Source: Bidens hawaiensis (lineage: Eukaryota; Streptophyta; Magnoliopsida; Asterales; Asteraceae). From it: a stretch of DNA of 64,000 nucleotides. Positions 43,343-55,439 of the stretch are shown here, piece after piece. The position numbers were made by a program, and so were the translations under genes. The notes beneath the pieces are model-generated. The model saw nothing but the letters and a program-made list of their open reading frames with translations. It made no database searches and was not told the origin of the DNA. Positions within the stretch are counted from its first letter, which is position 1; each line of letters begins with the position of its first letter. Where the stretch lies: NCBI GenBank assembly GCA_021521415.1, contig JAIQDT010000061.1, forward strand, positions 3,472,001 to 3,536,000, in the 5' to 3' direction.

Positions 43343-44157
43343 GGTATGGGTCCCACCACCCACTCTCCATTCCCATTTCAAATTCTTCTCCAAACATTTA
43401 ACACACGACTAACTTAACGACACGCAGTTATTAACAAAACTTTCCGTCATTTATTATTTAACAAAAAGTTGGATGTTACACCTTTGCATTCTAGAATAAG
43501 GATTGCGCGAGAGCGAGTTCATTTCTTGTCCGGTTTAGGTATTTTGAGCGACTAGTTGATCTATTAGGTTTAAGTTGAATTGTTCCTCTATCCTTGGTTG
43601 TGTAGTATTCATTACCATTAGGGTCGAGTGTTGGTGAGACCGAGAGGTGAGTCAACATTAGAACACGTTAACGATTGCTTCCCGGTTTGGTTGTTTTAGC
43701 CGATTTTGAGTAGTTTAGGCTTGTTGAGTGAGACCGAGTGATCCTTAGGCGTGTCATATTTAGGAGCCGGTGTCTTGATATCATCCAATCCATTAGCTTG
43801 TTAGGCCTACAGTTTAATTCAGACCTAGGTAGACGTTTTTCTCCATCCGAAGTTAACACAGTTAGTTTGTCGTTAAGTTTTCTATTTTTGGTAACTTTTG
43901 TCAGTCAGTCTAGTTAGTCCAGTTAAGTAATTAAAAATCAAAAATCAATTAAATATTATTCTTAGGTAGGTCTTGTCTAGGGTTAGTGATCGTTAGGGTC
44001 CTTACGTGTCCACGTGTTCGATACTCGGACTTCCTAGATCTATACTACTTGCGATTGGTACACTTGCCGGTTGTGTGTGGTTTAGGATTTTCGTTTTATA
44101 TTAAAGCTTAGTTGTGAGGGTCATTCTTTTAGACATATCCGACGCACACCAAGTTTT

Positions 44158-44174
44158 TGGCGCCATTGTCGGGA
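44158..44174 (+). other. Primer binding site (Asp-tRNA) of the Athila-type element
   Basis: TGGCGCCATTGTCGGGA lies seven bases after the LTR end. Athila elements use TGGCGCCGTTGCCGGGGA, so two or three changes are present. Confidence 0.85.
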
Positions 44175-44297
44175 CACGGTTTTAGGCGTTCTGAGAGCGA
44201 CTCGAGTTAGGACTTACCTTGTGTGCTACTTGTAATTATTTTTGTTTTGTTTATTTATTAGGATAGTTTGGCTTCTTTTATTGATTTGTATAGTTGT

Positions 44298-45900
44298 ATG
44301 AAACAGACTCGATCTCGAGGACCACCTGACACTGAAGCATTTCCCCGAGCCAGAGAGAGAGTTTTGTGAGAGACGTCGCACCGTTTCACCATCGTCTACT
44401 TCATCATCCGTTGGTAGTTTATCCTCTTCTCCTACATTTTCCGACTTTAACGATAGGGATAGGATCATGGGCGACAATCCACCACCGAGGAGGACAGTTG
44501 CAGACCGGGCCCGACCGGCCAATGCTGGCGCGAGATCCAACATCGCACCACTCGCCATTGGAGTTAACGCGAACTGGCAGATTCCGTCGAACATTCTGAA
44601 TACCATTTCTCATTATGCTCAGTTCCACGGGTTACTTCACGAAAACCCGCATCATTATCTCACTCGTATCGCGCGTATCTGCGACACTTTCCATCTTGTC
44701 GTCGTATCCGAAGACGCCGTGAAACTCCGCGTTTTCCGTTCTCACTCGTCAATCATGCGAGTTTGTGGCTCGAGTCCCTCCCACAGGGCTCTATAGCTAC
44801 TTGTGCTGCCATGCAGACCCAATTTCTTGAGAAGTACGATCCTCCAGCTAAGGCTGCTCGTATACGTAATCAGATTCATTCTTTTCAGATGGAGGACACC
44901 GAGAGTTTCTACGAGGCATGGGAGCATTTTAAATATCTTTTAGCGTTGTGCCCGAACCACGGCTTGCAAGATTGCGCGGTTTTCGAGAAGTTTTATAATG
45001 GAGTGACGTACGCGACGCGGAATATGCTCGACACGGCTGCGGGAGGAAATCGGTTGACGACGAAGGACCCGGATGAGTGTATCGCTTTGTTTAACGGGTT
45101 AGCTATGAGTGGATACCAGAGACCACCCGCCAGAGGAGGTAAGACCGTCGATTCCATATCACGAGGCATGCTTTCGATGGACACGAGCACCGCACTGACG
45201 GCATAGGTCGAGGCGTTGGCGAAGATTGTGAAGGACTTGCAGACGAAGAGCAAGCTGTGCAAGATATGCAGACGAGGACGTGATACCGTTCAGTGCCCAG
45301 TCAATTCGCAAGAGGAGGCCGTAGACTTTATAGGAAATCCAAACTGAAATCCAAATTCTTTCAATTCTTATAATTCGGGATGGAGAGGCAACCAGAATTC
45401 TAACTGGAGGAGCGGCAATCAGTCCGGTTTTCAACAGCGTCAGAGTCTGTTTCAGGATGCGGGTGAAGAAGCGAGTAGTGGGGAGAAGAAGCCTACTTTA
45501 GAGGAAATGATGGCGCAGCAGAAGTAGATGTTGTCACAGCTCATGACATGAGAGGATTCCCGACATAAAGAGACCCAGAAGAAGTTTCGCGAGCACGAGC
45601 AGTTCATGAGGAATCAGGGAGCGTCAATTCAGAGTCTCGAGCGGCAGATGGGAGAGATAGCCAGTCGATTGAATGAGAGGCCACATGTTATGCTACCGAG
45701 TAATACCAAGCAAAACCCGAAGGGATTCGCGAAAGCTGTGACGACGAGAAGCGGTGCAGGGGCACGAGATGAGCCCGTGATTCAGGAAAGGTCTAGAGGG
45801 AGAGTAGTCGAGGAGCCTGCAGTTGTTGATAGAGAGGAGCAGGTGGATGAGGGATTCAGATGGAGTCTTCACCGGCCCAGGTGCATCAGAGGAACAGCCT
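44298..45900 (+). pseudogene. gag: Athila-type gag
   Basis: Starts at ATG 44298 (MKQTRSRGPPDTEAF). The frame then changes several times. Recognisable parts are GVNANWQIPSNILNTISHYA, FHGLLHENPHHYLTRIARIC, ASLWLESLPQGSIATC (frame break at about 44750), FLEKYDPPAKAARIRNQIHS, ESFYEAWEHFKYLLALCPNH and a tail (45606-45902) with QSLERQMGEIASRLNERP. These form the retrotransposon-gag domain that assembles particles. At least three frame changes and several stops make it non-functional. Confidence 0.88.
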
Positions 45901-46903
45901 AGGGAGTTCAACAAAGGCCGAGAGACAGCAGCTACCGAGTGAGCCGCCGAGAGTCTACAAACCTAGAGTACCATACCCCGGGAGACTCCGTAGAGATAGA
46001 GATAAGGAGCAGAACTCCAAATTCCTTGATCTTTTGAAGCAGCTTCACCTTAATATTCCATTCTTTGAGGCACTGACTCAGATGCCAAAACACGCGAAGT
46101 TCCTTAAGGATATTCTTTCGAAAATGGAGAAGTTAGCTGAGGTAGCTTCCATCCCTTTGAGTGCTATCTGTTCTGCTGTCTTACAGAGGAAGTTACCAGA
46201 GAAGATGGCCGATCCATGGAGTTTCATAATTCCCTGCATCTTGAGTGATAATACGGTTATTCATGTGCTGGCTGATCTTGGTGCCAATATTAATCTCATG
46301 CCGTATTCCGTGTATCGCAAGCTGGGTTTAGGCAAACCGAGGCCTACCAGGATGAGTATCCAGCTTGCTGATCGTTCTGTAAAATACCCTCACGGGGTGG
46401 TCGAGAACATGCTTGTTCGTGTCGACAAATTCATCTTCCCGGTGGACTTTGTCATTCTGGACATGAACGATGATGATAGTGTACCGTTTATCTTAGACCG
46501 ACCATTCCTTGCCACTGCACAGGCGTTGATCGACGTATGTGAGGGTAAGTTAATTTTGAGAGTTGGGGATGAGAACTTCACCTTTGATGTTCAACAGTCA
46601 CTTAAACACCCCAAGTCTGCTGATGACTCCTTGTACATTATCGATACCATCATGGAGCATGTTGGGGAGTTTTTCAGTGAGATCTTTGGAGGATCTGCCT
46701 TCGACACTCAGATTCTCGATCGGGACATTCCAGAGATTGAGATGGTTGCCATGACCGATCATTCAACGGAAGATAACACCGAGTCACATACCCCTGAGTC
46801 TAAAGTGTTTGTTGGGATCGTACGAGACGATCCGATGGACCGACCTTCTGTCGAGAGCCCCCCTCCTTTCTTAAAACTTAAGGATTTGCCCACCCATTTG
46901 TAG
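45860..46903 (+). pseudogene. pol: Athila-type protease region
   Basis: A long open frame, about 347 residues. The first part (PRVPYPGRLRRDRDKEQNSK, FLDLLKQLHLNIPFFEALTQ, MPKHAKFLKDIL) is the conserved block before the protease. The protease follows: FIIPCILSDNTVIHVLADLG with active-site box DLGANINLMP, the Athila variant of DTGA. Then FPVDFVILDMNDD and PFILDRPFLATAQALIDVCE. It ends at a stop at 46901-46903, then continues in another frame into RT. Confidence 0.9.
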
Positions 46904-48069
46904 TATGCGTTTTTGGACGAGGAGAGGAAGTTGCCGGTTATTATTGCATCTGCTTTGATGGAGGTCGATAGAGAGAGAAAGAGATTGTTGAGGGTGCTTC
47001 GAGAGCACAAGGAGGCCATTGTATGGAAGATTATCGATATTAAGGGTATCAACCCTTTATTCTGAACTTATAAAATCCTCATGGAGGATAATTTCAGATC
47101 TGTCATTCTGCCGTAGCGGCGGCTTAATCCGAAGATGCAGGAGGTCGTGAAGAAGGAGATCATAAAACTCCTTGATGCGGGGATCATTTTCCTTATTTCT
47201 GATATTTCGTGGGTTAGTCCAGTCCAGGTGGTTCCTAAAAAGGGTGGTATAACTGTCGTTACCAATGAGAGGAACGAGCTCATTCACACTAGGACTGTGA
47301 CCGATTGAAGAGTCTGCATTGATTACTGCAGACTGAATGATGCCACGAGGAAACACCACTTCCCTTTACCTTTCATTGATCAAATGCTGGAGCGTTTGGA
47401 AGGTCAGCAGTACTACTGCTTCTTGGATGGTTTCTCCGGGTATTTTCAGATTCCGATTGCTCCCGATGACCAGGAGAAAACCATGTTTACCTGCCCATAT
47501 GGCATGTTTGCCTATAGACGTATGCCGTTCGGACTGTGTAACGCTCCAGCCACATTTCAGAGGTGCATGGTGGCTATCTTTCATGACATGATCGAGCACT
47601 CCATGGAGGTGTTCATGGACGATTTTTCTGTGTTTGGGAACTGTCTCTCCAACCTTGAGAGGATGTTGTCCCGATGCGTTGACACCAACCTAGTCTTTAA
47701 TTGGGAGAAGTGTCACTTCATGGTACGCGAGGGCATTGTTTTGGTCATCATATTTCGAGTGCAGGGATAGAGGTCGACCGAGCGAAGGTCAAGACCATTT
47801 CTAATCTTCCCCCGCCCACTTCTGTGAGATCCATCCGGAGTTTCTTGGGTCACGCTGGGTTCTACCGTCGGTTCATTAAAGATTTTTCTAAAATCGCGAG
47901 ACCCATGACCAAACTTCTGGAGAAGGATGCCCCGTTTGTGTTTTCTGAGCAGTGTATCGAGGCGTTTGATCATTTAAAAGACAAGCTCGTTAACGCCCCA
48001 ATCATGATTGCTCCCGACTGGTCGCTTCCCTTTGAGTTGATGTGTGATGCGAGCGACTTCGCAGTCTGA
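46904..48069 (+). pseudogene. pol: Athila-type reverse transcriptase
   Basis: Frame breaks near 47060, 47310 and 47740 divide the gene. Motifs in order: MQEVVKKEIIKLLDAGIIFL, WVSPVQVVPKKGGI, RVCIDYCRLNDATRKHHFPL, FLDGFSGYFQIPIAPDDQEK, TCPYGMFAYRRMPFGLCNAP, and the catalytic FMDDFSVFG. The part 47701-48069 codes IRSFLGHAGFYRRFIKDFSK and the start of RNase H (CDASDFAV). In-frame stops, for example just before RVCIDY and after DFAV, show that it is dead. Confidence 0.9.
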
Positions 48070-48425
48070 ACGGTTCTTGGACAGCGGAAGGATAAACACT
48101 TCCATCCGATTTACTAGGCCAGACCCTGAATGGTGCACAGGAGAGTTACACCACCACCGAGAAATAGCATTTAGCTGTGGTGTTTGCATTCGATAAATTC
48201 AGGTCCTATCTTGTTCTGTCCAAGACGATTGTGTACACGGATCATTCTGGTATTCGTTATCTCTTCAGCAAACAGGATGCTAAGCCACATCTTATCCGAT
48301 GGATCCTGTTGCTTCAAGAATTTGATATTGAAATCCGCGATAAAAAGGGGGCCGAGAATGTGGCGGCCGATCATCTATCACGTCTTGAGGGAGCTGAGTT
48401 AGAAGAGCCGGGGGGTCAGGATTAA
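48070..48425 (+). pseudogene. pol: Athila-type RNase H
   Basis: After a frame break the RNase H continues: [60 protein letters not shown] and [11 protein letters not shown]. The first Asp (CDAS) is in the preceding frame; the DHS and AADHL acidic residues are present. It ends in a stop at 48423-48425. Confidence 0.88.
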
Positions 48426-49771
48426 TGACCACTTTCCGACAGAGAGTCTCATGTTTGTTTCAGCTCAGGATGAGGGTTTTCCATGGTTCGCCGACTTCAC
48501 GAACTATCTTGCGGACGGGTACTACCCGAAGATGTCTTACCAGCAAAAGAAGAATTCTTTGCTGATGTTAAGTTTTACCTGTGGGACGACCCGTATCTCT
48601 TTTGTATAGGTGCTGACCAGTTGATCAGGAGGTGTGTTGACGTTAAGGAGGGATGGCAGATTCTGAGCAATTGCCATGTTGGACCGACATGAGGTCACCA
48701 CGGTGCGAGTTTGACAGCGAAGAAGGTATTTGATTGCGGTTTTTATTGGCCTTCAATTTTTAAGGATGCGCACAGCGTTTGTTAGGAGTTGTGATCGTTG
48801 CCAGCGTGTCGGCAACATCTCGTCGCGAAATGAAATGCCCCAGAATGCTATTCAGGTTTGTGAGGTTTTCGATGTGTGGGGCACTGATTTCATGGGACCG
48901 TTTCCATCCTTGCGTGGGAACAATTACATACTCGTGGCAGTTGATTATGTTTCGAAGTGGGTCGAGGCCAAGGCCTTACCCATGAATGATTCCCGAGTTG
49001 TAGTCCGTTTTCTCAAGAGCCTCTTTGCTCGTTTTGGTATCCCGAAGGCATTGATCAGTGATAGAGGTACTCACTTCTGCAATGCGCAGATGGAGAAGGC
49101 GTTGCGACGCTATGGGGTCACCCATCGGCTTGCAACCGCCTACCACCCACAGACTAGTGGGCAGGTAGAAGTGAGTAATCGGGGTATCAAATGTATTCTT
49201 GAGAAAACGGTTGGTTCGAATCGTCGAGATTGGTCCGACAAGTTAGATGATGCGTTGTGGGCCTTCCGTACAGCCTACAAAATTCTGACCGGTTCCAAAC
49301 CGTTTCGGATGATTTATGGGAAGGCCTGCCACCTGCCTGTTGAGTTGGAGCACCGTGCTTCGTGGGCCATACAGAGGGTCAATTTTGATATGTCCGCCGC
49401 AGAGAGCACTCGTTTCCACCAGTTGCAAGAGTTAGAGGAGCTGAGAGATCACGCCTACGCACAGTCGTTTAGGAATAAGGAGCAGACGAAGGAACTGCAC
49501 GATAGGAAGTTGAAGGGTAACAAGCAGTTCAAGTGTGGGGATTTGGTTTTATTGTATAACTCCCAGTTGAGTTTATTCCCGGGAAAGTTGAGATCACGAT
49601 GGTCGGGGACCGTTCACGATCACTGAGGTTTTCCCGTATGGTACTATTGAGATAGAGGATAAAAGCGGGAAGTTTAAGGTGAACGGTCATAGACTAAAGC
49701 ACTACATTGGCAAGCCGATGACTGATCAGACTGTTGAGGTATTCTACCTTGACTCGCTCTCAGAGATGTAG
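48426..49771 (+). pseudogene. pol: Athila-type integrase
   Basis: The zinc-binding part (HHG..., [11 protein letters not shown]) is spread over broken frames at 48660-48830. The core, 48730-49626, is open with WGTDFMGPF (Asp), [20 protein letters not shown] (Asp) and [20 protein letters not shown] (Glu), so the DDE triad is intact. Then come [20 protein letters not shown] and a basic C-terminal part. A TGA at 49624-49626 stops the frame early; the family C-terminus (VFPYGTIEIED, GHRLKHYIG) goes on in the next frame to about 49771. Confidence 0.92.
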
Positions 49772-50481
49772 ACGTGTTGGATGCATCACTCGGGAGACTG
49801 CCCGAGTTGTAGAGTTTGTACTTCTTTTACTTGTGTGTGCTATCTGTTTATATGTTTTTGTCTGTTTTAGGATGTTCCAAAATGAAACCGCTCGTACTCA
49901 ATCTCCATTCGAGTCGGTCGATTTAAGGGGTGTTCTATTATTAACTTAAAAAAATAAAATAAAATAAAAAAGGTAAAAAAAAATAAAAAAATTATAAAAC
50001 CAAAAACACAAAAATATGTTTATTTCTTTATGTTTTTGTTTTCCGTTTTGTACGCCGCTACATGCGAGCAAATTTGAGTTCTGCAGGTTATATTAGGCGC
50101 ATGGTAGCTACGATGGCGTTTTGGAACAGGTTCTCCCGAGGTTGCGGCCGCGAATGAAATGCTATACGGTCGCTTGGTTACTACTCAGTTGTTGAAGATT
50201 CTACACACAAACCAGGGGAGTAACCCGTTCTTTGTTTTAGTCTTGTATACTATATTTTTACTTTCTGTTTTATTTTTATTTTATTTTATTTCTTTTCCTT
50301 GTACTCATCGAGGACGATTTCGTTCTAAGTGTGGGGCTGGGGTTTATTTTACTTAGTTGTAGAAATTTAAAAAAAATTGAAAATTTTGAAAAAATAGTCC
50401 CTTGAAATTTATTTTCTCTACGTTAAACAGGAAATGATAGTATTACCGAGTAGTGGTTATTTTATAACTTCTTGGTGTTTT

Positions 50482-50536
<55 letters not shown>

Positions 50537-51485
50537 TTATTTATTTATTTATAATAAATAAGAACAGTACCCATTAAACCCGCACGTAATGTATGGCAAC
50601 CGAACAATTTAGACTCATTAATTGATGTGCTGGTAGGCTCAGCCTTTAAGAATGAAAGGGCGGTTTGGTTGTTGACCTAATTGAACCTTTTAAATGCTCT
50701 GACTTTAATGGGAAACATCTTAGAGTTTTGTTTGTTTAACTAAGCCCGTGACAGGACTGAAATGAAAAACCGGGTTATACTCAAGCCTCGAGTCATATGA
50801 TCACCTTTATAAACCTAATTTTTCTATACGTACTTATATGTATAATCTTATGTATACGTATCTATTCCTGCAAATAGCAGAAGACAGTTTTGCTCGGCCC
50901 TTTGTTGCGCGGTGACACAGACCTGAGCCTTGATGCAGTCTGTAATATCGTCCAACATGGTGGACTTTTCAAAAAAAATAAATAAAGTAAAAAAAAATTG
51001 CAAAAAGCCAAAAGGCAGAAAAAAAATATATTTCAAATAAAAACCACCATGAAGGAAACTACTGTCGGTCGATGAAGGACCATGCTAGAGTTTATAGGTT
51101 TTGCGTCGAAAATGTTTTGATCATGTGGCAATAGGTTTAAGTCAAATTGGGATGATTTGGCCCGGTAAAACCATAATGGAACGTGGTGAAGTGGCGGCAG
51201 GGCTTTCAAGTGTGGGTCCCACTTAGTCATACAAACTAATGAAATTGTCACGCCTTATTTTCCTCAGTAAGTTTTGGGGGCATGGGTTTAAGTGGACAGC
51301 AATACCGGCAATCAACCTGATCTAGCTTATTAGGTGAAAGTGGGAAGAAATAGTTGGGTAACGGGTCACTTGTTCTAATACTTTAAAAAGAAAAATAATA
51401 ATAATAATAAATAAATAAAACCAAGAGTGGTCGGTTAAACTCGGTTATGCTGTGTAGTATTCATTTTCAAGGACGAAAAAGTCTT
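49772..51485 (+). other. Non-coding region between integrase and 3' LTR
   Basis: No supported reading frame, and no env-like membrane protein. It holds a purine-rich tract like the 3' polypurine tract at 50325-50340 (CTAAGTGTGGGGCTGG), a long TA run with TTTA tail (50477-50552) and several A-rich stretches. The A-rich and TA stretches have changed its length. Confidence 0.7.
50477..50552. repeat. TA microsatellite with TTTA tail
   Basis: About 27 TA units followed by a short TTTA/TTAT run, in the non-coding 3' part of the Athila-type element. Confidence 0.95.
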
Positions 51486-51500
51486 AAGTGTGGGGATATT
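51486..51500 (+). other. Polypurine tract of the Athila-type element
   Basis: AAGTGTGGGGATATT directly before the LTR start TGATGTGTTG. The same AAGTGTGGGG core occurs again at about 50328. Confidence 0.75.
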
Positions 51501-53189
51501 TGATGTGTTGTAAAACACACTTATTTTCCGCACCTTTTATCTACGTTTTTATATTATATTTTAGGTATTTTAACTTGTTTTATACAGGTTTTACATAGTT
51601 TTAACTATCTTGTAGGTTTTGGGTGAAAGAAAGAAAGAAACCGGACTTTTCGAGGAGCTTACGGGTCTTTTACGCATACAATTTCAAGACAAAGTTAAAA
51701 GCCTGGCCCGTTTATATCATGGATAAGCCCAAGCCTACATTATATTATATGATACAAAAAAATAAAAAAAACCCTAAGCCTTGGAGCAGGTTCCGATCGG
51801 ACTCAGCAGCAAGGAAAAAGAAGAAAAAAATGTTTTGTGTCGGCTAGGGTTTGGACTTGTGAAGGCTAAGGAAGGAAGAAGAGGCAAGAACAAGTGTCGA
51901 TGATCGATCTCCATCAATTTCACAGCCAAGGAGCAGCCCGAAAACCATCTCATATCCTTTCTTTAAACTATTGTTCATCAATCTTTCTTGTTCTTGTTAA
52001 ATTGTTAACTAGTTTTGCAATTACTTGAATGATTGAAGTGTTAGTGATTAGTATTGATTATTGAATGATTTTTAAGATGATTGGTATGAGTTTCATGATG
52101 TTTTTAATGAGTATTCATGGCTGTCCAAATATGATTAGAGGCTAATCTTGTCGGTTCTACCTAGGAATGATGATTATTGTTAGGTTTTGATGAGTTTATT
52201 GGATTGTTTGATTGATAGATGTTAATTGTTATTGTAAAGTTCGATTTAGACTTGAAATAGTTTGTGTTTAGTGGCTGGAAATTATATCAATTTTATTGCT
52301 TAAACCTCCTTGCGTTGGTTGATTAGTTTTGTGTTGATTGATCGGTGCATTGTGTGATTCTAGACTTTGTGTTTAGGGTTTGTTTGCGGTAGGTACAACC
52401 GTAGGGTTTTGTTGCATGAATTTGAGGTTAATGTACAGCGGTTAGGCACCTTCTTAGAGACCGAGAGGTGATAAGAAGTTAGGGTTGTCTCATTGCCTTT
52501 GCATGCTAGAATAAGGATTGCGCGAGAGCGAGTTCGTTTCTTGTCCGGTTTAGGTGTTTTGAGCGACTAGTTGATCTATTCGGTTTAAGTTGAATTGTTC
52601 CTCTATCCTTGGTTGTGTAGTATTCATTACCATTAGGGTCGAGTGTTGGTGAGACCAAGTGGTGAGTCAACATTAGAACACGTTAACGATTGTTTCCCGG
52701 TTTGGTTGTTTTAGCCAATTTTGAGTAGTTTAGGCTTGTTGAGTGAGACTGAGAGGTAATCCAGTGAGCCCGAGTGATCCTTAGTCGTGTCATATTTAGG
52801 AGCCGGTGTCTTGATATCATCCAATACATTAGCTTGTTAGGCTTACAGTTTGATTCAGACCTAGGTAGACGTTTTTCTCCATCCGAAGTTAACACAGTTC
52901 GTTTGTCGTTAAGTTTTCTATTTTTGGTAACTTTTGTCAGTCAATCTAGTTAGTCCAGTTAAGTAATTAAAAATCAAAAATCAATTAAATATTATTCTTA
53001 GGTAGGTCTTGTCTAGGATTAGTGATCGTTACCGTCCTTACGTGTCCACGTGTTCGATACTCGGACTTCCTAGGTCTATACTACTTGCGATTCGGTACAC
53101 TTGCCGGTTGTGTGTAGTTTAGGATTTTCGTTTTATATTTAAAGCTTAGTTGTGAGGGTCATTCTTTTAGACATATCCGACGCACACCA
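51501..53189 (+). mobile_element. 3' LTR of the Athila-type element
   Basis: A 1689-bp LTR, TGATGTGTTG to GCACACCA, matching the 5' LTR apart from substitutions, the inserted LTR and the missing start of the 5' copy. It includes an AAACCCTAAGCC box after a TA-rich stretch (about 51740-51780), the likely promoter. Right flank: ATAAG; the 5' LTR is truncated, so no target duplication can be tested. Confidence 0.93.
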
Positions 53190-53547
53190 ATAAGCTAAAA
53201 TATTAGGTCCAAATAATGAAATCGTTGAAGTTTTAAAGGATACAAACAATGTTTTCAGAATTATAATCAATGAGTGGAACTCTTGAATAACACTGAATAA
53301 TTAGAATAACGAGTGAAAACAAATGAAGTCATGAACATCTCCATAAATGAAATAATGAGGTTGAGAATAACAAGGTAAATCATTGTAGCATTGAACTAAC
53401 AAAATATAAACACTTAAGTCGATAAAGCATTGGGTCCAAGAATAAGATGAACGAAACTTTATTATCAAAATGGCATGTTAAACAAAATGAAAATTTCCAA
53501 TAAAATATTAATATGTATAAAGGCCACATTAGGATTAAGAATCACAA
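53190..53547. other. Unassigned A-rich segment
   Basis: A-rich, with several AGAATAA/GAATAAC phrases. No coding frame or repeat partner was found in the window. Confidence 0.4.
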
Positions 53548-54258
53548 AATAAATAATTGAACCTTCAAAATCAAAGTGAAACATTCGTCCCAGATTGATA
53601 AAACATTGAGTCAAGAATAACTAATTAAAAATTCAAGATCAAAATAAAACATTGATAATGTATGATATATTGAAATGAAAAAAAATAGCAAAATAATTAG
53701 AATAACATCTTGAGCGGAAATGGAACTAAATAAATAATCAAAGCAATTCGTGTAAAATTAATAAGCTCAGCACGTACGTGGTCCTAATTTCCACTAAACA
53801 ATTACGCTTATGGGAAATCGGTTGTAGACCGCAAAATTGAGATAACTAAAATGAATCGATTCAATAACGCAATTATAAATGACGTATGAAAGTAGTTTAC
53901 TAATCAACAAATAATCAAAACTCAGTATAAACTTCGTAAACAACCTTCGAAAGAACTCGATACATAGCATTATTTCGAAGATGTCCAAACATATATATAG
54001 ATATATATATATAAATATATATTTATACATGACGATATACCTATATGAAGAACAAAGGAAGGAAAACAAAAGGTAGTTTGCAACACTTGTCTTCTCGAAG
54101 ATGGGTTGCGGTATAAAATTATTATAGGGGGTGGTATGACTTATTAACTCGAAACTCGTTGGTGTTGACAAAGAGGGAAAAGAAATGATTGATGACATTG
54201 TTTGTGAAAATCGTTTGTAAGGTCGTGATGTTTATAACCAAAAGAAATTTATGATAAT
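53548..54258. repeat. Repeat X, copy 2
   Basis: Same orientation as 22026-22720 and similar along the length, with a longer TA stretch near 53993-54020. On the right the similarity ends at a TG microsatellite (54268-54284). Confidence 0.8.
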
Positions 54259-54454
54259 AATTTGAATATGTATGTGTGTGTGTATCCTTAGTTTAGAAAG
54301 CTTTGTAGAACTGTAAAACATTTTCTGTTGAGCGTCGTTTTTTAGAAAAATAGAGGTCGCTAGATAAAGTAACCCGTTGATGGTAATATAATAGTCTCAC
54401 AGCTTAGGAATTGTTTTAAAGCGAAATATTTTGTTTTATTTTAATAGTTTTATT

Positions 54455-54487
<33 letters not shown>

Positions 54488-55439
54488 GTATTAACGGTAT
54501 TAATAATACTAATATTAATGGTAATGGTAATAATAATAATAATAATAAGGTAGTGATAGTAATAATAATAGTAGTAGTAATAATAATAATGATAAAAATG
54601 AACCATTTGAATTTTTGTAAAATTCTTTTGATGAAAATCAACTTGAATATATTTCGTAAAACAGAGTATTTCATGAATATATAAATATATATATTTATTA
54701 ATTGACTATTTTTAAAATAATAGGGATTTGAAGTTTCACGTAAAAGAGTGTTTATAAAAGAACTATATGCGGGAAAGTGTACAAAATATAGACAGGTTTG
54801 AAAGACTAAGTATTGAAGCCAAAAAATCAAATAAACCTTTGACAGGTCAAAGAACGCGGGGTAAGGTTTTGTCTGGCGGAAACAAGTTAGGCCTTATAAT
54901 GGGTGTGCTTGGGTTATTATCATGGTAATAAGCTTAGAGCATGAGTATAAGGCACAGCAGAAGGTTGGGTAATAGGTCGTGAGAATAAATATGTAGTGTA
55001 GTGTTTGTATAGTTATGAGACAAAAGTTGGTGAGTTAGCCGAACTTAACACCATTTGGAACATTTCGACATCGCGGTAGCGGAGTGGGGGAATCGTACTT
55101 GTCATACAAAGGGCGGGTTCTCATGTAAATATTTTTTTTGTGTTTGGTTTGAGTATCCAAAGTTGGTTTTGGATTTACTTAGGTATAGCTTTGAGGTTTG
55201 AATGTATTCTTGTGGTTGGTAATGAATCTTGGGTTGCCATGGTCGGGATTGCGATGGTCACTTGCTTGATGATTTGGGTTATCGTTTTGTAGGTTGAGTT
55301 TTGAGGGCAGTGTCGAGGGGAACAAGAAGGCATGAAGTGTGAACAATTCGCGTGACATTGGACGTAAATATGAAATTCATATCAAAATCAAAAGAAATGT
55401 TACATGAGAGGTTTCTAAAATCGAAACCATCTATAAATA
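54259..55439. other. Unassigned segment with TAA microsatellite
   Basis: Contains an AAT/TAA run (54457-54486) and further AAT-rich sequence to about 54590. The rest (54840-55330) is mixed sequence without a supported frame or a partner in the window. The frames across the TAA run are low-complexity artefacts. Confidence 0.4.

Larger units (their letters stand above)
41694..43480 (-). mobile_element. Gypsy LTR inserted in the Athila 5' LTR
   Basis: Sense (minus) TGTAACATCCAACTT to GGGGCCTTACA, 1787 bp. The empty site is seen in the 3' LTR at 52487-52502 (CTCATTGCCTTTGC). The left side has an extra TCCAACT before the LTR, and no 5-bp target duplication is evident. A good TATA box (ACTATATAAACC, 43331-43342) lies near the sense start, with donor AAAAAG|GTAGG (43144) and acceptor GCACGCAG|GC (41956). 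It carries the box TCAGCTATGCTGA (41973-41985) and two tandem arrays. Confidence 0.85.
40839..44151 (+). mobile_element. 5' LTR of the Athila-type element (truncated, carries another LTR)
   Basis: It matches 51653-53189 of the 3' LTR. About the first 150 bases present in the 3' LTR (TGATGTGTTG...) are missing here. A foreign LTR interrupts it at 41694-43480. It ends GACGCACACCA, followed by a primer site for Asp-tRNA. At the left edge CATACAATTTCAAG occurs both outside (40828-40841) and just inside the LTR (40863-40876). Confidence 0.9.

Noticed and set aside
43383..43460. Target duplication for the LTR at 41694-43480
   Set aside because: Five-base flanks CAACT and CCTTT differ, and the empty site CTCATTGCCTTTGC does not reconcile with a simple duplication.
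49772..51485. Env-like gene after the Athila integrase
   Set aside because: No frame longer than about 75 residues with a signal peptide or membrane pattern; the region is A-rich and repetitive.
54450..54830. Leucine/isoleucine-rich frame and Asn-rich frame
   Set aside because: Both are translations of a TAA microsatellite on opposite strands.
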